Source of the DNA: Methylocystis sp. ATCC 49242
GTDB taxonomy: Bacteria; Pseudomonadota; Alphaproteobacteria; Rhizobiales; Beijerinckiaceae
Reading direction: 5' to 3'
Assembly: GCF_000188155.2 (NCBI RefSeq)
Contig: NZ_KE124774.1
Span: forward strand, 2,548,356-2,612,355
Length of the DNA: 64,000 bases
Shown here one piece after another: positions 39,417-49,192 of the stretch. Position 1 is the first letter of the stretch, and every line of letters begins with the position of its first letter. The notes under the pieces were generated by a model, which worked only from the letters and a program-made list of their open reading frames with translations, did no database searches and had not been told where the DNA came from. The translations under genes were made by a program, and so were the position numbers.

Positions 39417-40901
39417 ATGAACCGGACACCGCGGCCTCCTGACCGGAATATCGTGATGACATCCTCGGCGACCGTGCTGGTGATCGACGACGAGCTTCGC
39501 TCGCGCGAGGCGCTGCACCGCGTGCTTTGCGACGACTTCGAAGTGATTTGCGCCGCGAACGCAAGCGAGGCGGAAGCGGTTCTCGAAGGGGAACTCGTTC
39601 AGGTCATTCTTTGCGATCAGAGAATGGCGGGAGAAAGCGGCGTCGACTTCCTGAAGCGCGCGCGCCTCATATGGCCGGACCCCATAAGAATAATTATCTC
39701 CGGCTACACCGAGTCGGAGGACATCATCGCCGGCGTCAATGAAGCCGGCATTTATCAATACATCACCAAGCCGTGGCGGCCCGAAAAGCTCATCGCGAGC
39801 GTGCGTGAGGCTGCGCAGCTTTATCGTTATCAAAAGGAGATCGGCGGGGCGGACGCAGACAACAAGCCCGCCAACGAAGTGCTCAGCCAGAAGATTGCGA
39901 GGAAACGGCGCGGAGAGCAACGCCTCTTCGAATTCGGCCGCATCGTCCATCGGCCGGACAGTCCCGTCACGCCCGTCATTGCCCTCGCGCGAAAGGCGAC
40001 GGAATATGACATTTCGGTTCTCATCACCGGCGCCTCCGGAACCGGGAAGGAGTTGCTCGCGCGCGCGATCCATTATTGTTCGGACCGTGCTGACAAGCCT
40101 TTCGTCGTGCAGAACTGCGGCGCGCTGCCGGATGATCTGCTGGAAAGCGAACTCTTCGGCTGCAAGAAGGGCGCCTACACCGGCGCCTACCAGGATCGAA
40201 TAGGCTTGTTCGAACTCGCCGACGGCGGCTCGATCTTTCTCGATGAAATCGGCGAAACCTCGGCCGCCTTCCAGGTGCGCCTGCTGCGCGTGCTTCAGGA
40301 GGGGGAAATCCGGCCGCTCGGCGCGCTACGCCCGCGCAAGGTCAATGTGCGTCTGATCGCCGCAACAAACAGAAGTCTTGAAGAGGAGATCGAGGCCGGG
40401 CGTTTTCGGCGCGATCTCTACTATCGCATCGCTGCCTTCCCCATTCACCTGCCGCCGCTGTGCGAAAGACCGTGCGACATCGAACTCATCGCCAATCACA
40501 TTCTCGGCGAGGTCAACCGGAACTTCAAGCGCAACATTCAGGGCTTCGCGCCAGACACCGTGGAGCGCCTGAACTGCTATGCATGGCCGGGCAATGTGCG
40601 TGAATTGCATAATGAGATTCAGCGCATGGTGACCCTGTCGGAGAGCGACGCGCCATTGCCTCCGCAACTTCTTTCGCCACGGATTTTGGCGCCGGACAAT
40701 GGCGGAGCCCCGCGCGAATCCGTTGGACGCACGCTGAAGGATCGGGTGGAAGCGCTGGAGCGCGACTTGATCGAGGAGGCGTTGCGCCGCTGCGGCGCCA
40801 ATATCAGCCATGCGGCGGAGGAGCTCGGACTTTCTCGCGTCGGACTGCGCAACAAGATCGAGCGCTACAACATCAACCGGAACGGCTGCGATGACGACTA
40901 G
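39417..40901 (+). CDS. hupR: NtrC-family response regulator HupR/HoxA
   Basis: A 494-residue sigma-54 activator for hydrogenase genes. The receiver domain (about residues 18-135) has VLVIDDELRSREAL, phospho-acceptor LCDQRM and the lysine region YQYITKPWRPEKL. The AAA+ domain has Walker A TGASGTGKELLARAI, the sigma-54 contact loop as GAYTGA instead of the usual GAFTGA, Walker B GGSIFLDEIGE and VRLIAATNRSLEEEIE. The Fis-type HTH at the C-terminus reads HAAEELGLSRVGLRNKIERY. It acts on promoters such as those at 30304 and 44841. It overlaps hupT by 11 bases. Confidence 0.93.
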   Translation: MNRTPRPPDRNIVMTSSATVLVIDDELRSREALHRVLCDDFEVICAANASEAEAVLEGELVQVILCDQRMAGESGVDFLKRARLIWPDPIRIIISGYTESEDIIAGVNEAGIYQYITKPWRPEKLIASVREAAQLYRYQKEIGGADADNKPANEVLSQKIARKRRGEQRLFEFGRIVHRPDSPVTPVIALARKATEYDISVLITGASGTGKELLARAIHYCSDRADKPFVVQNCGALPDDLLESELFGCKKGAYTGAYQDRIGLFELADGGSIFLDEIGETSAAFQVRLLRVLQEGEIRPLGALRPRKVNVRLIAATNRSLEEEIEAGRFRRDLYYRIAAFPIHLPPLCERPCDIELIANHILGEVNRNFKRNIQGFAPDTVERLNCYAWPGNVRELHNEIQRMVTLSESDAPLPPQLLSPRILAPDNGGAPRESVGRTLKDRVEALERDLIEEALRRCGANISHAAEELGLSRVGLRNKIERYNINRNGCDDD

Positions 40902-42252
40902 AAAGATCTCGCGCCCGCGCAACATGCTCGATCTTCTTTCGGAAAGCGCCGGCCTTCCCGACAATGAGCAGACCGAAAACATGTGGCTCGAAGTCATCCA
41001 CAGGGTCGACGAAGTCTATTCCGACCTCATCAAATATGAGTCCGACCTCGAGGCCAAGAACGCCGAGCTGGAAGAGACGCAGCAATTCATTTCGAGCGTC
41101 CTCGCCTCGGTCTCGGACATTCTGCTTGTCTGCGATGAGAGAGGCCGCATCATCCAGGTCAACGCCGCCTTCCTGCGCATGACCGGACTGTCCGAAGAAA
41201 TGCTCGTTGGCGCGCCATTGGGCGATCATCTGGCCGAGGACAGCCGCGCGCGCGCGCTCGCCATGATCGCCGCAGGGGTCGAAGGCAAGGTCACCGAATG
41301 CGAACTACGTTTTCATACCGATCAGGGCGCTTCCGACCTGATGGCTGTGAATTGCTCGACGCGCTTCGATCACTCGGGCCGCAGGGTGGGCGCCGTTCTC
41401 ACCGGCCGTCCCATCGGCGAATTGAAACGCGCCTATGAGGCGCTTCACCATGCGCATCTCGACTTGCAAAAGGCGCAGCGAAAACTCATCGAACAGGAAA
41501 AGATGGCGAGCCTCGGACGCCTTGTCGCCGGCGTCGCGCATGAACTCAACAATCCCATCAGTTTCGTCTACGGCAATATCCATACGCTCGACAAATACCG
41601 CCGTTCGCTTGCGGGCTATTTCGTCGAGCGGCGGCGCGACGCGGAAGATGACGACCTACGCCGCAAATTCAAGGTCGACGCCATCCTCGCCGATCTTCCC
41701 TCGCTGATCGAAGGGATGCTGGAAGGCGCCGTTCGAATCAGCGACATCGTGAAGAACCTGCGTCGCCTCTCATTCAGCCGAACGACGGAGACGCAGGAGG
41801 TCGAACTCGAACGCATTGCGCGAACGGCCGCCAACTGGGCGGCGCGCAGCAAGCGCGTACAGGCGGACGTCGTTTTCGAATGTGAACCAGGCCTGACCAT
41901 CGAAGCGCATGAAGGTCAAATCCATCAGGTGCTCGTCAATCTAATCGACAATGCGTTCGACGCCACCCGCGACGTTGCGGCTCCGCGCATTCGCATTGGC
42001 ATAAATAAGGCGGGCGATGAGGCGGAGATCAGCGTCACGGACAATGGCCGTGGGCTTTCCGACGTGCTTCTGGACAAGGTCTTCGAGCCTTTCTTCACTA
42101 CCAAGGTTGTCGGCGAAGGAACCGGGCTCGGGCTCTGGATCAGCTATTCCATCGTCAAGGAGCATGGCGGCTCGATCGTCGCGGCCAACGGATGCAACGG
42201 CGGCGCGGTCTTTACCGTAAGGTTGCCTATGAACGGAGCCCAGACGGCATGA
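40891..42252 (+). CDS. hupT: Hydrogen-responsive sensor histidine kinase HupT/HoxJ
   Basis: A 453-residue soluble histidine kinase. An N-terminal helical part with a coiled coil (YESDLEAKNAELEETQQF) leads to a PAS domain (ISSVLASVSDILLVCDERGR, VNAAFLRMTGLSEEMLVGAP). The H-box is LVAGVAHELNNPISFVYGNI and the ATPase has LVNLIDNAFDATRD, ISVTDNGRGLSD and GEGTGLGLWISYSIVKEHGG. No membrane segment is present. In known systems it binds HupUV and phosphorylates or dephosphorylates HupR according to H2. Its stop overlaps the hupU start. Confidence 0.93.
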   Translation: MTTRKISRPRNMLDLLSESAGLPDNEQTENMWLEVIHRVDEVYSDLIKYESDLEAKNAELEETQQFISSVLASVSDILLVCDERGRIIQVNAAFLRMTGLSEEMLVGAPLGDHLAEDSRARALAMIAAGVEGKVTECELRFHTDQGASDLMAVNCSTRFDHSGRRVGAVLTGRPIGELKRAYEALHHAHLDLQKAQRKLIEQEKMASLGRLVAGVAHELNNPISFVYGNIHTLDKYRRSLAGYFVERRRDAEDDDLRRKFKVDAILADLPSLIEGMLEGAVRISDIVKNLRRLSFSRTTETQEVELERIARTAANWAARSKRVQADVVFECEPGLTIEAHEGQIHQVLVNLIDNAFDATRDVAAPRIRIGINKAGDEAEISVTDNGRGLSDVLLDKVFEPFFTTKVVGEGTGLGLWISYSIVKEHGGSIVAANGCNGGAVFTVRLPMNGAQTA

Positions 42253-43256
42253 ACGTCGAGCCATTCAACATGCTTTGGCTTCAGGCCGGCGGTTGCGGCG
42301 GCTGCACCATGGCGGTTATCGAACACGGCGCCGCCGGATGGTTCCGCGAACTTGTAACTGTTGGCGTCAATTTGCTCTGGCATCCGAGCGTGAGCGAGGA
42401 AACGGGCGAGGAAGCGCTCGACATTCTCGCGCGGGTCGAGAACGGCGAGACGCCGCTTCACGCGCTTTGCGTCGAGGGCGCAATACTGCACGGGCCTGAT
42501 GGAACCGGCTTGTTCAACCGCCTCTCCGGTACGGGACGCACGATGCTGGACTGGACGCGCGCGCTTGCGCCGATGGCGGATTATTGCGTCGCCGTCGGCT
42601 CGTGCGCCGCATATGGCGGCGTTCCGGCGGGCGATCCCGATCCGACCGAGGCGACGGGGCTCCAGTTTCATCAGGCGGCGGCCGGCGGGGCGCTGGGCTC
42701 GGATTATCGTTCGCGCAAGGGATTGCCGGTCATCAATGTCGCCGGCTGCGCGCCGCATCCCGGCTGGATCATGGAGACGCTCGCGGCGCTGTCGCTCGGT
42801 GCGCTCACGGCGGACGATCTCGACGCGCTCGGCCGACCGAAATTCTTTTCCGATCATCTCGCCCATCACGGCTGCAGCCGCAACGAATTCTATGAATTCA
42901 AGGCGAGCGCCGAAGAACTGTCGCAACGCGGCTGCATGATGGAGCATCTCGGCTGCAAGGCGACGCAGGCGGTCGGCGACTGCAATCAGCGAGGCTGGAA
43001 CGGCTCGGGCTCCTGCACCAATGGCGGCTTCGCCTGCATCGCCTGCACCTCGCCAGGCTTCGAGAATATTCACGCCTATCACGCGACGCCCAAGATCGGC
43101 GGCGTGCCGGTGGGATTGCCTCTCGACATGCCGAAGGCCTGGTTCATGGCTCTGGCGGCGCTGTCGAAATCTGCGACGCCACAGCGCGTGCGCAAGAATG
43201 CTTCCGCCGATCACGTCATCGTGCCGCCGCGCGCCGAACGAAAGCCGCAAACATGA
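42249..43256 (+). CDS. hupU: Regulatory (H2-sensing) hydrogenase small subunit HupU/HoxB
   Basis: A 335-residue Fe-S small subunit of the cytoplasmic H2 sensor. It begins directly with the proximal cluster motif LWLQAGGCGGCTMAV and has no Tat signal or C-terminal anchor, unlike HupS. Further cysteine motifs are AVGSCAAYGGVPAG, NVAGCAPHPGWIM and the medial/distal cluster region HHGCSRNEFYEF, MEHLGCKATQAVGDCNQRGW, CIACTSPGFEN. GSCAAYGG shows it lacks the extra cysteine of oxygen-tolerant enzymes. It passes the H2 signal to HupT. It overlaps hupV by four bases. Confidence 0.94.
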   Translation: MNVEPFNMLWLQAGGCGGCTMAVIEHGAAGWFRELVTVGVNLLWHPSVSEETGEEALDILARVENGETPLHALCVEGAILHGPDGTGLFNRLSGTGRTMLDWTRALAPMADYCVAVGSCAAYGGVPAGDPDPTEATGLQFHQAAAGGALGSDYRSRKGLPVINVAGCAPHPGWIMETLAALSLGALTADDLDALGRPKFFSDHLAHHGCSRNEFYEFKASAEELSQRGCMMEHLGCKATQAVGDCNQRGWNGSGSCTNGGFACIACTSPGFENIHAYHATPKIGGVPVGLPLDMPKAWFMALAALSKSATPQRVRKNASADHVIVPPRAERKPQT

Positions 43257-44704
43257 CCCGCCTCATCGTCGGCCCTTTCAACCGCGTGGAGGGCGATCTC
43301 GAAATAGCGCTCGACATCGCGGACGATGCGGTTGTTTCGGCGCGGGTGACGGTTCCGCTTTATCGCGGCTTCGAGCAGATCCTCGTCGGGCGACCGGCAC
43401 CGGACGCGCTCGTCATCGCGCCGCGTATCTGCGGCATATGTTCCGTTTCCCAGTCGATGGCGGCCGCGGCGGCGCTGCGCGCGCTTTGCGGTTTGACGCC
43501 TGCACGCAATGGCTTGATCGCGGCCAATCTCGCCCATGCCGCCGAAAACATGGCCGACCATCTGACGCATTTCTATCTCTTCTTCATGCCGGACTTCGCG
43601 CGCGCGCAATATGCGCAAGAGTCCTGGTTCGTAGACGTCGAGCGGCGCTTCAAGGCGGTGAGCGGGTCAGCGGGCAATGAGGTCTTGCAGGCACGAAAGC
43701 GCCTTCTCGAAATCATGGGCGTCCTCGCCGGCAAATGGCCGCACAGTCTCGCATTTCAACCCGGCGGCACGACACGCGCGATCGATCTGGGGCTGAAGAC
43801 GCAACTCATCGGCGTCACCCGCGATTTCCGACGCTTTCTCGAAACGGTCTTGTTCGCCGCGCCTCTGGGCGATGTTCTTGCCATCGAGACGCCCGAGCAA
43901 TTGGAGAATTACGCCGAAAGCTCCGGCGCACGCGGAGATTTCCAGTCCTTCTTGCGCATTGCGCAAGCGCTCGATCTTGAGCGCCTCGGGGTCGCCGCCA
44001 ACGCGCTTTTGAGTTACGGCGCCTATCGCGACGACGGAGGCGCATTTCTGAAGGAAGGGATATTCGATCCCGCGACGAGGACCCTCTCGCCGCTGGACGC
44101 GGCTGCAATACGAGAGGATGTCGCCCACGCCTGGATGCGGGATGGTTCGGATGATCCCGCAACCGCGAGAACGGAGCCATATGCGGAAAAACCCGACGCC
44201 TATTCCTGGGCGAAAGCCCCGCGGCTCATGGGACGGCCCGCGGAAGTCGGCGCCGTCGCGCGGCTTGCCGTTCACGGTCACCCGCTGATACGAGCTTTGC
44301 TCGCGCGCTCGCGCGGCTCGAATGTCTTGTCGCGCGTGACGGCGCGGCTCATCGAACTCGCGATTTTGGCCGATACGGCGGAGAACTGGGCGAAGGCGCT
44401 CGCGCTCGCCGAGCCGTTTTGCGTTCCGGCGCCCGCCGACGCCGAAGGTCAATCCTTCGGGCTCGTCGAGGCTGCGCGCGGTTCGCTCGGACATTGGATG
44501 AGCGCGCGCAAGGGCAAGATTCGCAACTATCAGATCATCGCGCCGACGACATGGAACTTCTCCCCGCGCGACGCGCGGGGCGTCGCCGGCCCTGTTGAAC
44601 AGGCCCTCACGGGCTCGCCGCTCGCAGGGTTGGGCGCGCGAGCCGCAGCGGTCCAGCACGTCGTCCGCTCCTTCGATCCCTGCATGGTTTGCACGGCGCA
44701 TTGA
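43253..44704 (+). CDS. hupV: Regulatory hydrogenase large subunit HupV/HoxC
   Basis: A 483-residue [NiFe] large subunit of the H2 sensor. The N-terminal Ni-binding motif is RICGICSVSQ, with Gln where catalytic hydrogenases have His, the hallmark of sensory enzymes. The C-terminal motif is FDPCMVCTAH and the protein ends exactly on that histidine, so no C-terminal peptide needs to be cleaved, again as in sensors. The middle has YAEKPDAYSWAKAPRLMGRP and IIAPTTWNFSPRDARG. It works with HupU, HupT and HupR in H2-dependent control of hupSL. Confidence 0.94.
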   Translation: MTRLIVGPFNRVEGDLEIALDIADDAVVSARVTVPLYRGFEQILVGRPAPDALVIAPRICGICSVSQSMAAAAALRALCGLTPARNGLIAANLAHAAENMADHLTHFYLFFMPDFARAQYAQESWFVDVERRFKAVSGSAGNEVLQARKRLLEIMGVLAGKWPHSLAFQPGGTTRAIDLGLKTQLIGVTRDFRRFLETVLFAAPLGDVLAIETPEQLENYAESSGARGDFQSFLRIAQALDLERLGVAANALLSYGAYRDDGGAFLKEGIFDPATRTLSPLDAAAIREDVAHAWMRDGSDDPATARTEPYAEKPDAYSWAKAPRLMGRPAEVGAVARLAVHGHPLIRALLARSRGSNVLSRVTARLIELAILADTAENWAKALALAEPFCVPAPADAEGQSFGLVEAARGSLGHWMSARKGKIRNYQIIAPTTWNFSPRDARGVAGPVEQALTGSPLAGLGARAAAVQHVVRSFDPCMVCTAH

Positions 44705-44929
44705 GGACTGGCGCTGGCAATCCCGTTTCCGGCGTATGAAAATTTCCTGGCCAGCGGCGCCTTGAAGTTTTCTTCCACGCTAACGCCGGCTTTCCAATAA
44801 CTAATTGGTTTTTCTAAAGCTTGTATCTGCCTCGCAAGCCTGGCCCACGCCTTGCTATCTCCAGCCCAAACAATAACGGCGCGGCAAAAGACGCGACCGA
44901 CTGCGAGGAAGCGATCTGGAGGAGCGGGC
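44705..44929 (+). promoter_or_regulatory. hupSL control region (operator, IHF-like site, sigma-54 promoter)
   Basis: This 225-bp gap holds several signals. A perfect inverted repeat CCAAT-N5-ATTGG lies at 44794-44808 and may bind an activator. An IHF-like site in reverse orientation (TAACTAATTGGTT, 12 of 13 to YAANNNNTTGATW) overlaps it at 44798-44810. A sigma-54 element TGGCCCACGCCTTGC lies at 44841-44855, with GG and GC ten bases apart. Transcription would start near 44867, giving a leader of about 60 bases before hupS with GGAGG in front of the ATG. This fits H2-dependent activation by HupR. Confidence 0.6.
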
Positions 44930-46012
44930 ATGACCGCTATTGAGACCTTTTACGACGTCATTCGCCGTCAGGGCGTCACGCGGCGAAGCTTCGTGAAATT
45001 CTGCAGCCTGACCGCCGCAAGTCTCGGCATGGGTCCGGTGGGGGCCGCGAACATCGCCAAGGCGCTGGAAACGAAAGAACGTGTGCCGGTGATCTGGATG
45101 CACGGCCTCGAATGCACCTGCTGCTCCGAAAGCTTCATCCGCTCGGCGCATCCGCTGGTGAAGGACGTCGTGCTGTCGATGATCTCGCTCGACTATGACG
45201 ACACGATCATGGCCGCAGCCGGCCATCAGGCCGAAGCGATCCTCGAAGAGACGAAGCAGAAATACAAAGGCAAATACATCCTCGCCGTGGAGGGCAACCC
45301 GCCGCTCAATGAAGATGGCATGTTCTGCATCGACGGGGGTCGGCCCTTCGTCGAAAAGCTGAAATGGATGTCCGAGGACGCGATGGCGATCATCGCCTGG
45401 GGCGCCTGCGCCTCATGGGGTTGCGTGCAGGCCGCAAAACCCAATCCAACGCAAGCGACGCCGATCGACAAGGTGATAAGGGACAAACCGATCATCAAGG
45501 TTCCCGGCTGCCCGCCGATCGCCGAGGTGATGACCGGCGTCGTCACCTACATCACGACCTTTGGGCGGCTGCCCGAGCTCGACCGCCAGGGCCGGCCGAA
45601 AATGTTTTACTCGCAGCGCATTCACGACAAATGCTATCGCCGTCCGCATTTCGACGCGGGCCAATTCGTCGAGCAGTGGGACGACGAAAGCGCGCGCAAG
45701 GGCTATTGCCTCTACAAGATGGGATGCAAGGGACCCACGACCTACAACGCCTGCTCGACAGTGCGCTGGAATGGCGGCGTCTCCTTTCCAATCCAGTCGG
45801 GCCATGGCTGCATTGGCTGTTCGGAAGACGGCTTCTGGGACAAGGGGCCGTTTTATGAACGGCTCACGAATATCCATCAGTTCGGCGTCGAGAAGAACGC
45901 GGACGAAATCGGCATGGCGGTTGCGGGAACGGTTGGCGCGGCAGTCGCTGTTCACGCCGCGGCGACGGCGATCAAGCGCGTCGTCACGAAGAACAATGAT
46001 CACACGGCTTGA
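44930..46012 (+). CDS. hupS: Membrane-bound [NiFe]-hydrogenase small subunit HupS
   Basis: A 360-residue precursor. The twin-arginine signal has [15 protein letters not shown] (about residues 17-31), and the C-terminus has a TM anchor ([20 protein letters not shown]). The proximal cluster region reads [20 protein letters not shown] and [16 protein letters not shown]: the two additional cysteines, in CTCC and SWGC, are those of the [4Fe-3S] cluster of oxygen-tolerant group 1d enzymes. Medial and distal clusters are in [32 protein letters not shown] and [14 protein letters not shown]. The start at 44930 follows GGAGG. It is exported with HupL to the periplasmic side of the membrane. Confidence 0.96.
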   Translation: MTAIETFYDVIRRQGVTRRSFVKFCSLTAASLGMGPVGAANIAKALETKERVPVIWMHGLECTCCSESFIRSAHPLVKDVVLSMISLDYDDTIMAAAGHQAEAILEETKQKYKGKYILAVEGNPPLNEDGMFCIDGGRPFVEKLKWMSEDAMAIIAWGACASWGCVQAAKPNPTQATPIDKVIRDKPIIKVPGCPPIAEVMTGVVTYITTFGRLPELDRQGRPKMFYSQRIHDKCYRRPHFDAGQFVEQWDDESARKGYCLYKMGCKGPTTYNACSTVRWNGGVSFPIQSGHGCIGCSEDGFWDKGPFYERLTNIHQFGVEKNADEIGMAVAGTVGAAVAVHAAATAIKRVVTKNNDHTA

Positions 46013-46044
46013 ATCCGCTCGCGCGATTTTCGGGAAGACCACCC

Positions 46045-47841
46045 ATGACGCAGATTTCGCAGACGCCCAACGGCTTCAACCTCGACAATAGCGGGAAACG
46101 CATCGTCGTCGATCCCGTGACGCGCATTGAAGGACATTTGCGCGTCGAGGTGAATGTCGATTCTGAAAATGTCATCCGCAATGCGGTTTCGACCGGCACC
46201 ATGTGGCGCGGCATCGAGGTTATTTTGAAGAACCGCGACCCGCGCGACGCATGGGCCTTCACTGAGCGGATTTGCGGCGTGTGCACCGGGACCCATGCGC
46301 TCACTTCCGTGCGCGCGGTCGAAGACGCGCTCGGCGTCACGATCCCCGAGAACGCCAATTCGATTCGAAATCTGATGCAGCTCGCGTTGCAGGTGCACGA
46401 TCATATCGTGCATTTTTATCATCTGCACGCGCTCGACTGGGTCGACGTCGTCTCGGCGCTCAGCGCCGATCCGAAATCGACGTCCTCACTCGCGCAGTCG
46501 ATTTCCAGCTGGCCCTTGTCCTCCCCGGGCTATTACAAAGACCTGCAAATTCGGTTGAAAAAATTCGTCGAGTCGGGCCAGCTGGGACCCTTCAAGAACG
46601 GCTATTGGGGCAGCAAGGCCTATCGCCTGCCGCCCGAGGCCAATCTCATGGCGGTCGCGCATTATCTGGAGGCGCTCGATTTCCAGAAGGAAATCGTCAA
46701 GATCCATACCATCTTCGGCGGCAAGAATCCGCATCCGAACTGGCTCGTCGGCGGCGTTCCCTGCGCGATCAACGTCGACGGAACGGGCGCCGTCGGCGCC
46801 GTCAACATGGAGCGGCTCAATCTCGTCGACAGCATCATTGATCAGCTGATCGAATTCACCGACAAGGTGTACATCCCGGACGTCATGGCGATCGGCTCCT
46901 TTTACAAGGACTGGCTCCATGGCGGCGGGCTTTCGGGCAAATCCGTTCTCGCCTATGGCGACGTGCCAGAGAACGCCAACGACTACAGCGCCAGTAATCT
47001 ACTGCTGCCGCAGGGCGCGATCATCAACGGCAAACTCGACGAAATCCACCCCGTCGATCTGCGCGATCCCAATGAAATACAGGAGTTCGTAGCGCACTCC
47101 TGGTATAAATACGGGGACGAGACCAAAGGCCTGCATCCGTGGGATGGCGTCACGGAGCCACATTTCGAACTTGGCCCCAACGCCAAGGGCACGAAGACGA
47201 ATATCGTAGAGCTCGACGAAAGCGCGAAATATTCCTGGATCAAGGCGCCGCGCTGGAAGGGCCACGCCATGGAGGTCGGGCCGCTCGCCCGCTGGGTGAT
47301 CGGCTATGCGCAGGGCAAGCCGCAATTCAAGGAGCCGGTCGAGAAAGTCCTGAAGGATCTCGATCTGCGGACGACAGCATTGTTCTCCACGCTCGGCCGC
47401 ACCGCCGCGCGCGCGCTCGAGGCGCAATGGGCCGGCTATCAGATGCGCCACTTCTTCGACAAGCTGATCGGCAATATCAAGGCTGGCGATCTCTCGACCG
47501 CCAATGTCGAGAAATGGGAGCCGAAGACATGGCCGGCCGCCACGAAGGGCGTAGGCTTCACCGAGGCGCCGCGCGGCGCGCTCGCCCACTGGATCAAGAT
47601 CAAGGACGGCAAGATCGATAATTACCAATGCGTCGTGCCGACGACATGGAACGGCTCGCCGCGCGATCCGGCTGGAAACATCGGCGCTTTCGAAGCCGCG
47701 CTGATGGATACGCCGATGATCGACCCTGCGCAGCCGCTCGAAATCCTGCGCACGCTGCACTCTTTCGATCCCTGCCTCGCCTGTTCGACGCATGTGATGA
47801 GCGATGACGGGCAGGAAATGACAAGGGTGCAGGTGCGCTAG
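46045..47841 (+). CDS. hupL: Membrane-bound [NiFe]-hydrogenase large subunit HupL
   Basis: A 598-residue catalytic subunit that oxidises H2. Ni ligands lie in [20 protein letters not shown] near the N-terminus and in [20 protein letters not shown] near the C-terminus; cleavage after the His by HupD would remove about 15 residues. [20 protein letters not shown] is the family signature 1. [19 protein letters not shown] and [15 protein letters not shown] are also typical. It lies 32 bases after hupS. It travels with HupS by the Tat route. Confidence 0.97.
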   Translation: MTQISQTPNGFNLDNSGKRIVVDPVTRIEGHLRVEVNVDSENVIRNAVSTGTMWRGIEVILKNRDPRDAWAFTERICGVCTGTHALTSVRAVEDALGVTIPENANSIRNLMQLALQVHDHIVHFYHLHALDWVDVVSALSADPKSTSSLAQSISSWPLSSPGYYKDLQIRLKKFVESGQLGPFKNGYWGSKAYRLPPEANLMAVAHYLEALDFQKEIVKIHTIFGGKNPHPNWLVGGVPCAINVDGTGAVGAVNMERLNLVDSIIDQLIEFTDKVYIPDVMAIGSFYKDWLHGGGLSGKSVLAYGDVPENANDYSASNLLLPQGAIINGKLDEIHPVDLRDPNEIQEFVAHSWYKYGDETKGLHPWDGVTEPHFELGPNAKGTKTNIVELDESAKYSWIKAPRWKGHAMEVGPLARWVIGYAQGKPQFKEPVEKVLKDLDLRTTALFSTLGRTAARALEAQWAGYQMRHFFDKLIGNIKAGDLSTANVEKWEPKTWPAATKGVGFTEAPRGALAHWIKIKDGKIDNYQCVVPTTWNGSPRDPAGNIGAFEAALMDTPMIDPAQPLEILRTLHSFDPCLACSTHVMSDDGQEMTRVQVR

Positions 47842-47854
47842 GGAGGCGAAGCAG

Positions 47855-48577
47855 ATGACCGATGTCTCACAAAATATCGGCGCCGCCGACGCGCTCGACG
47901 AAAAGCCGGTCGCCCGTCCGACCGTCTATGTGTACGAGGCGCCCGTTCGTCTCTGGCATTGGGTCAACGCCCTCGCCATCTTCGTGCTGATCGGGACGGG
48001 CTATTTCATCGGCTCTCCGCCGCCGACGGTGGCGGGAGAGGCGTCCCAGCACTTCGTCCTCGGCTATATCCGTTTCGCTCATTTCACGGCGGGACAGATC
48101 ATGGCGGTTGGTTTCCTGTTGCGCGCATACTGGGCTTTCGTGGGCAATAATCACTCGCGCCAGATATTCCATCTTCCCGTCTGGCGTCGCGCCTATTGGA
48201 GCGAACTGGCGCACGAAATCCGCTGGTACGCCTTTCTGGAACAGGCGCCCAAGAAATATGTGGGCCACAATCCGCTCGCGCAAATGGCGATGTTCACCAT
48301 GTACACGCTGGCGTCGCTTTTCATGATCGTCACCGGCTTCGCGCTGTATTCGGAAGGGGAAGGAGCCGACAGCTGGGAAGCGAAAGCTTTCGGATGGGTG
48401 TTTCTGATCTGCCCCAACAGTCAGGACGTTCACACCTATCATCATCTCGGCATGTGGCTGCTCGTCACCTTCATCATTGTGCATATCTATGCGGCCGTTC
48501 GCGAAGACATCATGTCGCGCCAGAGCATCATTTCCTCGATGATATCCGGTGAGCGCCATTTCAAGGACGAGGCGTGA
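47855..48577 (+). CDS. hupC: Hydrogenase b-type cytochrome subunit HupC
   Basis: A 240-residue integral membrane dihaem cytochrome b that takes electrons from HupS to the quinone pool. It has four TM helices. The first haem-ligand region is VRLWHWVNALAIFVLIGTGY; later ones are GYIRFAHFTAGQIMAVGFLL and TYHHLGMWLLVTFIIVHIYA. Start 47855 follows GGGAGG, 13 bases after hupL. Ends two bases before the hupD start. Confidence 0.95.
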   Translation: MTDVSQNIGAADALDEKPVARPTVYVYEAPVRLWHWVNALAIFVLIGTGYFIGSPPPTVAGEASQHFVLGYIRFAHFTAGQIMAVGFLLRAYWAFVGNNHSRQIFHLPVWRRAYWSELAHEIRWYAFLEQAPKKYVGHNPLAQMAMFTMYTLASLFMIVTGFALYSEGEGADSWEAKAFGWVFLICPNSQDVHTYHHLGMWLLVTFIIVHIYAAVREDIMSRQSIISSMISGERHFKDEA

Positions 48578-48579
48578 AA

Positions 48580-49188
48580 ATGAACGCCGCGCAAAACGCA
48601 GAGCCGCGCATTCTTGTCCTCGGCATCGGCAATATTCTCTGGGGCGACGAGGGTTTCGGCGTGCGGGCCGTCGAGGAATTCCACCAACGCTTTCGCCTGC
48701 CAGAAAATGTGACCATCCTCGATGGGGGAACGCAGGGCCTGTATCTCGTGCAGTTTGTGCGGGAAGCGGACTATCTACTGGTCTTCGACGCGATCGATTA
48801 TGGCCTCGAGCCAGGCGCGCTGAAACTGGTGCGGGACGATCAGGTGCCAAAATTCACAGGCGCGAAGAAAATGAGCCTGCATCAGACCGGCTTTCAGGAA
48901 GTGCTCAGCGCCGCCGATCTGCTCGGGCAATATCCGGGAAAGCTCGCGCTGATCGGCTGCCAGCCTCTGGATCTCGAAAACTGGGGCGGCGCCCTCACCC
49001 GGCCGGTGCAGGGCGCGATTTCCGGCGCCGTCGAAACGGCGCGGCTGCTTCTCGAGGAGTGGGGCGTCACATGCGCGCGACGCCCCGGTTCGCCGGAGGC
49101 GGGCGAGCGCCTGCTGTCGAACGGGATCGACCACATTGGCTATGAACGCCGCGGCTTTGAAGCGGCGGCCATCCACGAGGGAGTCTAG
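48580..49188 (+). CDS. hupD: Hydrogenase maturation endopeptidase HupD
   Basis: A 202-residue protease that trims the C-terminus of HupL after Ni insertion. It has the family motif ILVLGIGNILWGDEGFGVRA (Glu is a Ni ligand), VTILDGGTQGLYLVQFVREA, the second ligand LLVFDAIDYG and SLHQTGFQEVLSAADLLG (His ligand). The ATG at 48580 lies three bases after the hupC stop. The C-terminus is about 30 residues longer than some homologues. Confidence 0.95.
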   Translation: MNAAQNAEPRILVLGIGNILWGDEGFGVRAVEEFHQRFRLPENVTILDGGTQGLYLVQFVREADYLLVFDAIDYGLEPGALKLVRDDQVPKFTGAKKMSLHQTGFQEVLSAADLLGQYPGKLALIGCQPLDLENWGGALTRPVQGAISGAVETARLLLEEWGVTCARRPGSPEAGERLLSNGIDHIGYERRGFEAAAIHEGV

Positions 49189-49192
49189 CGAC

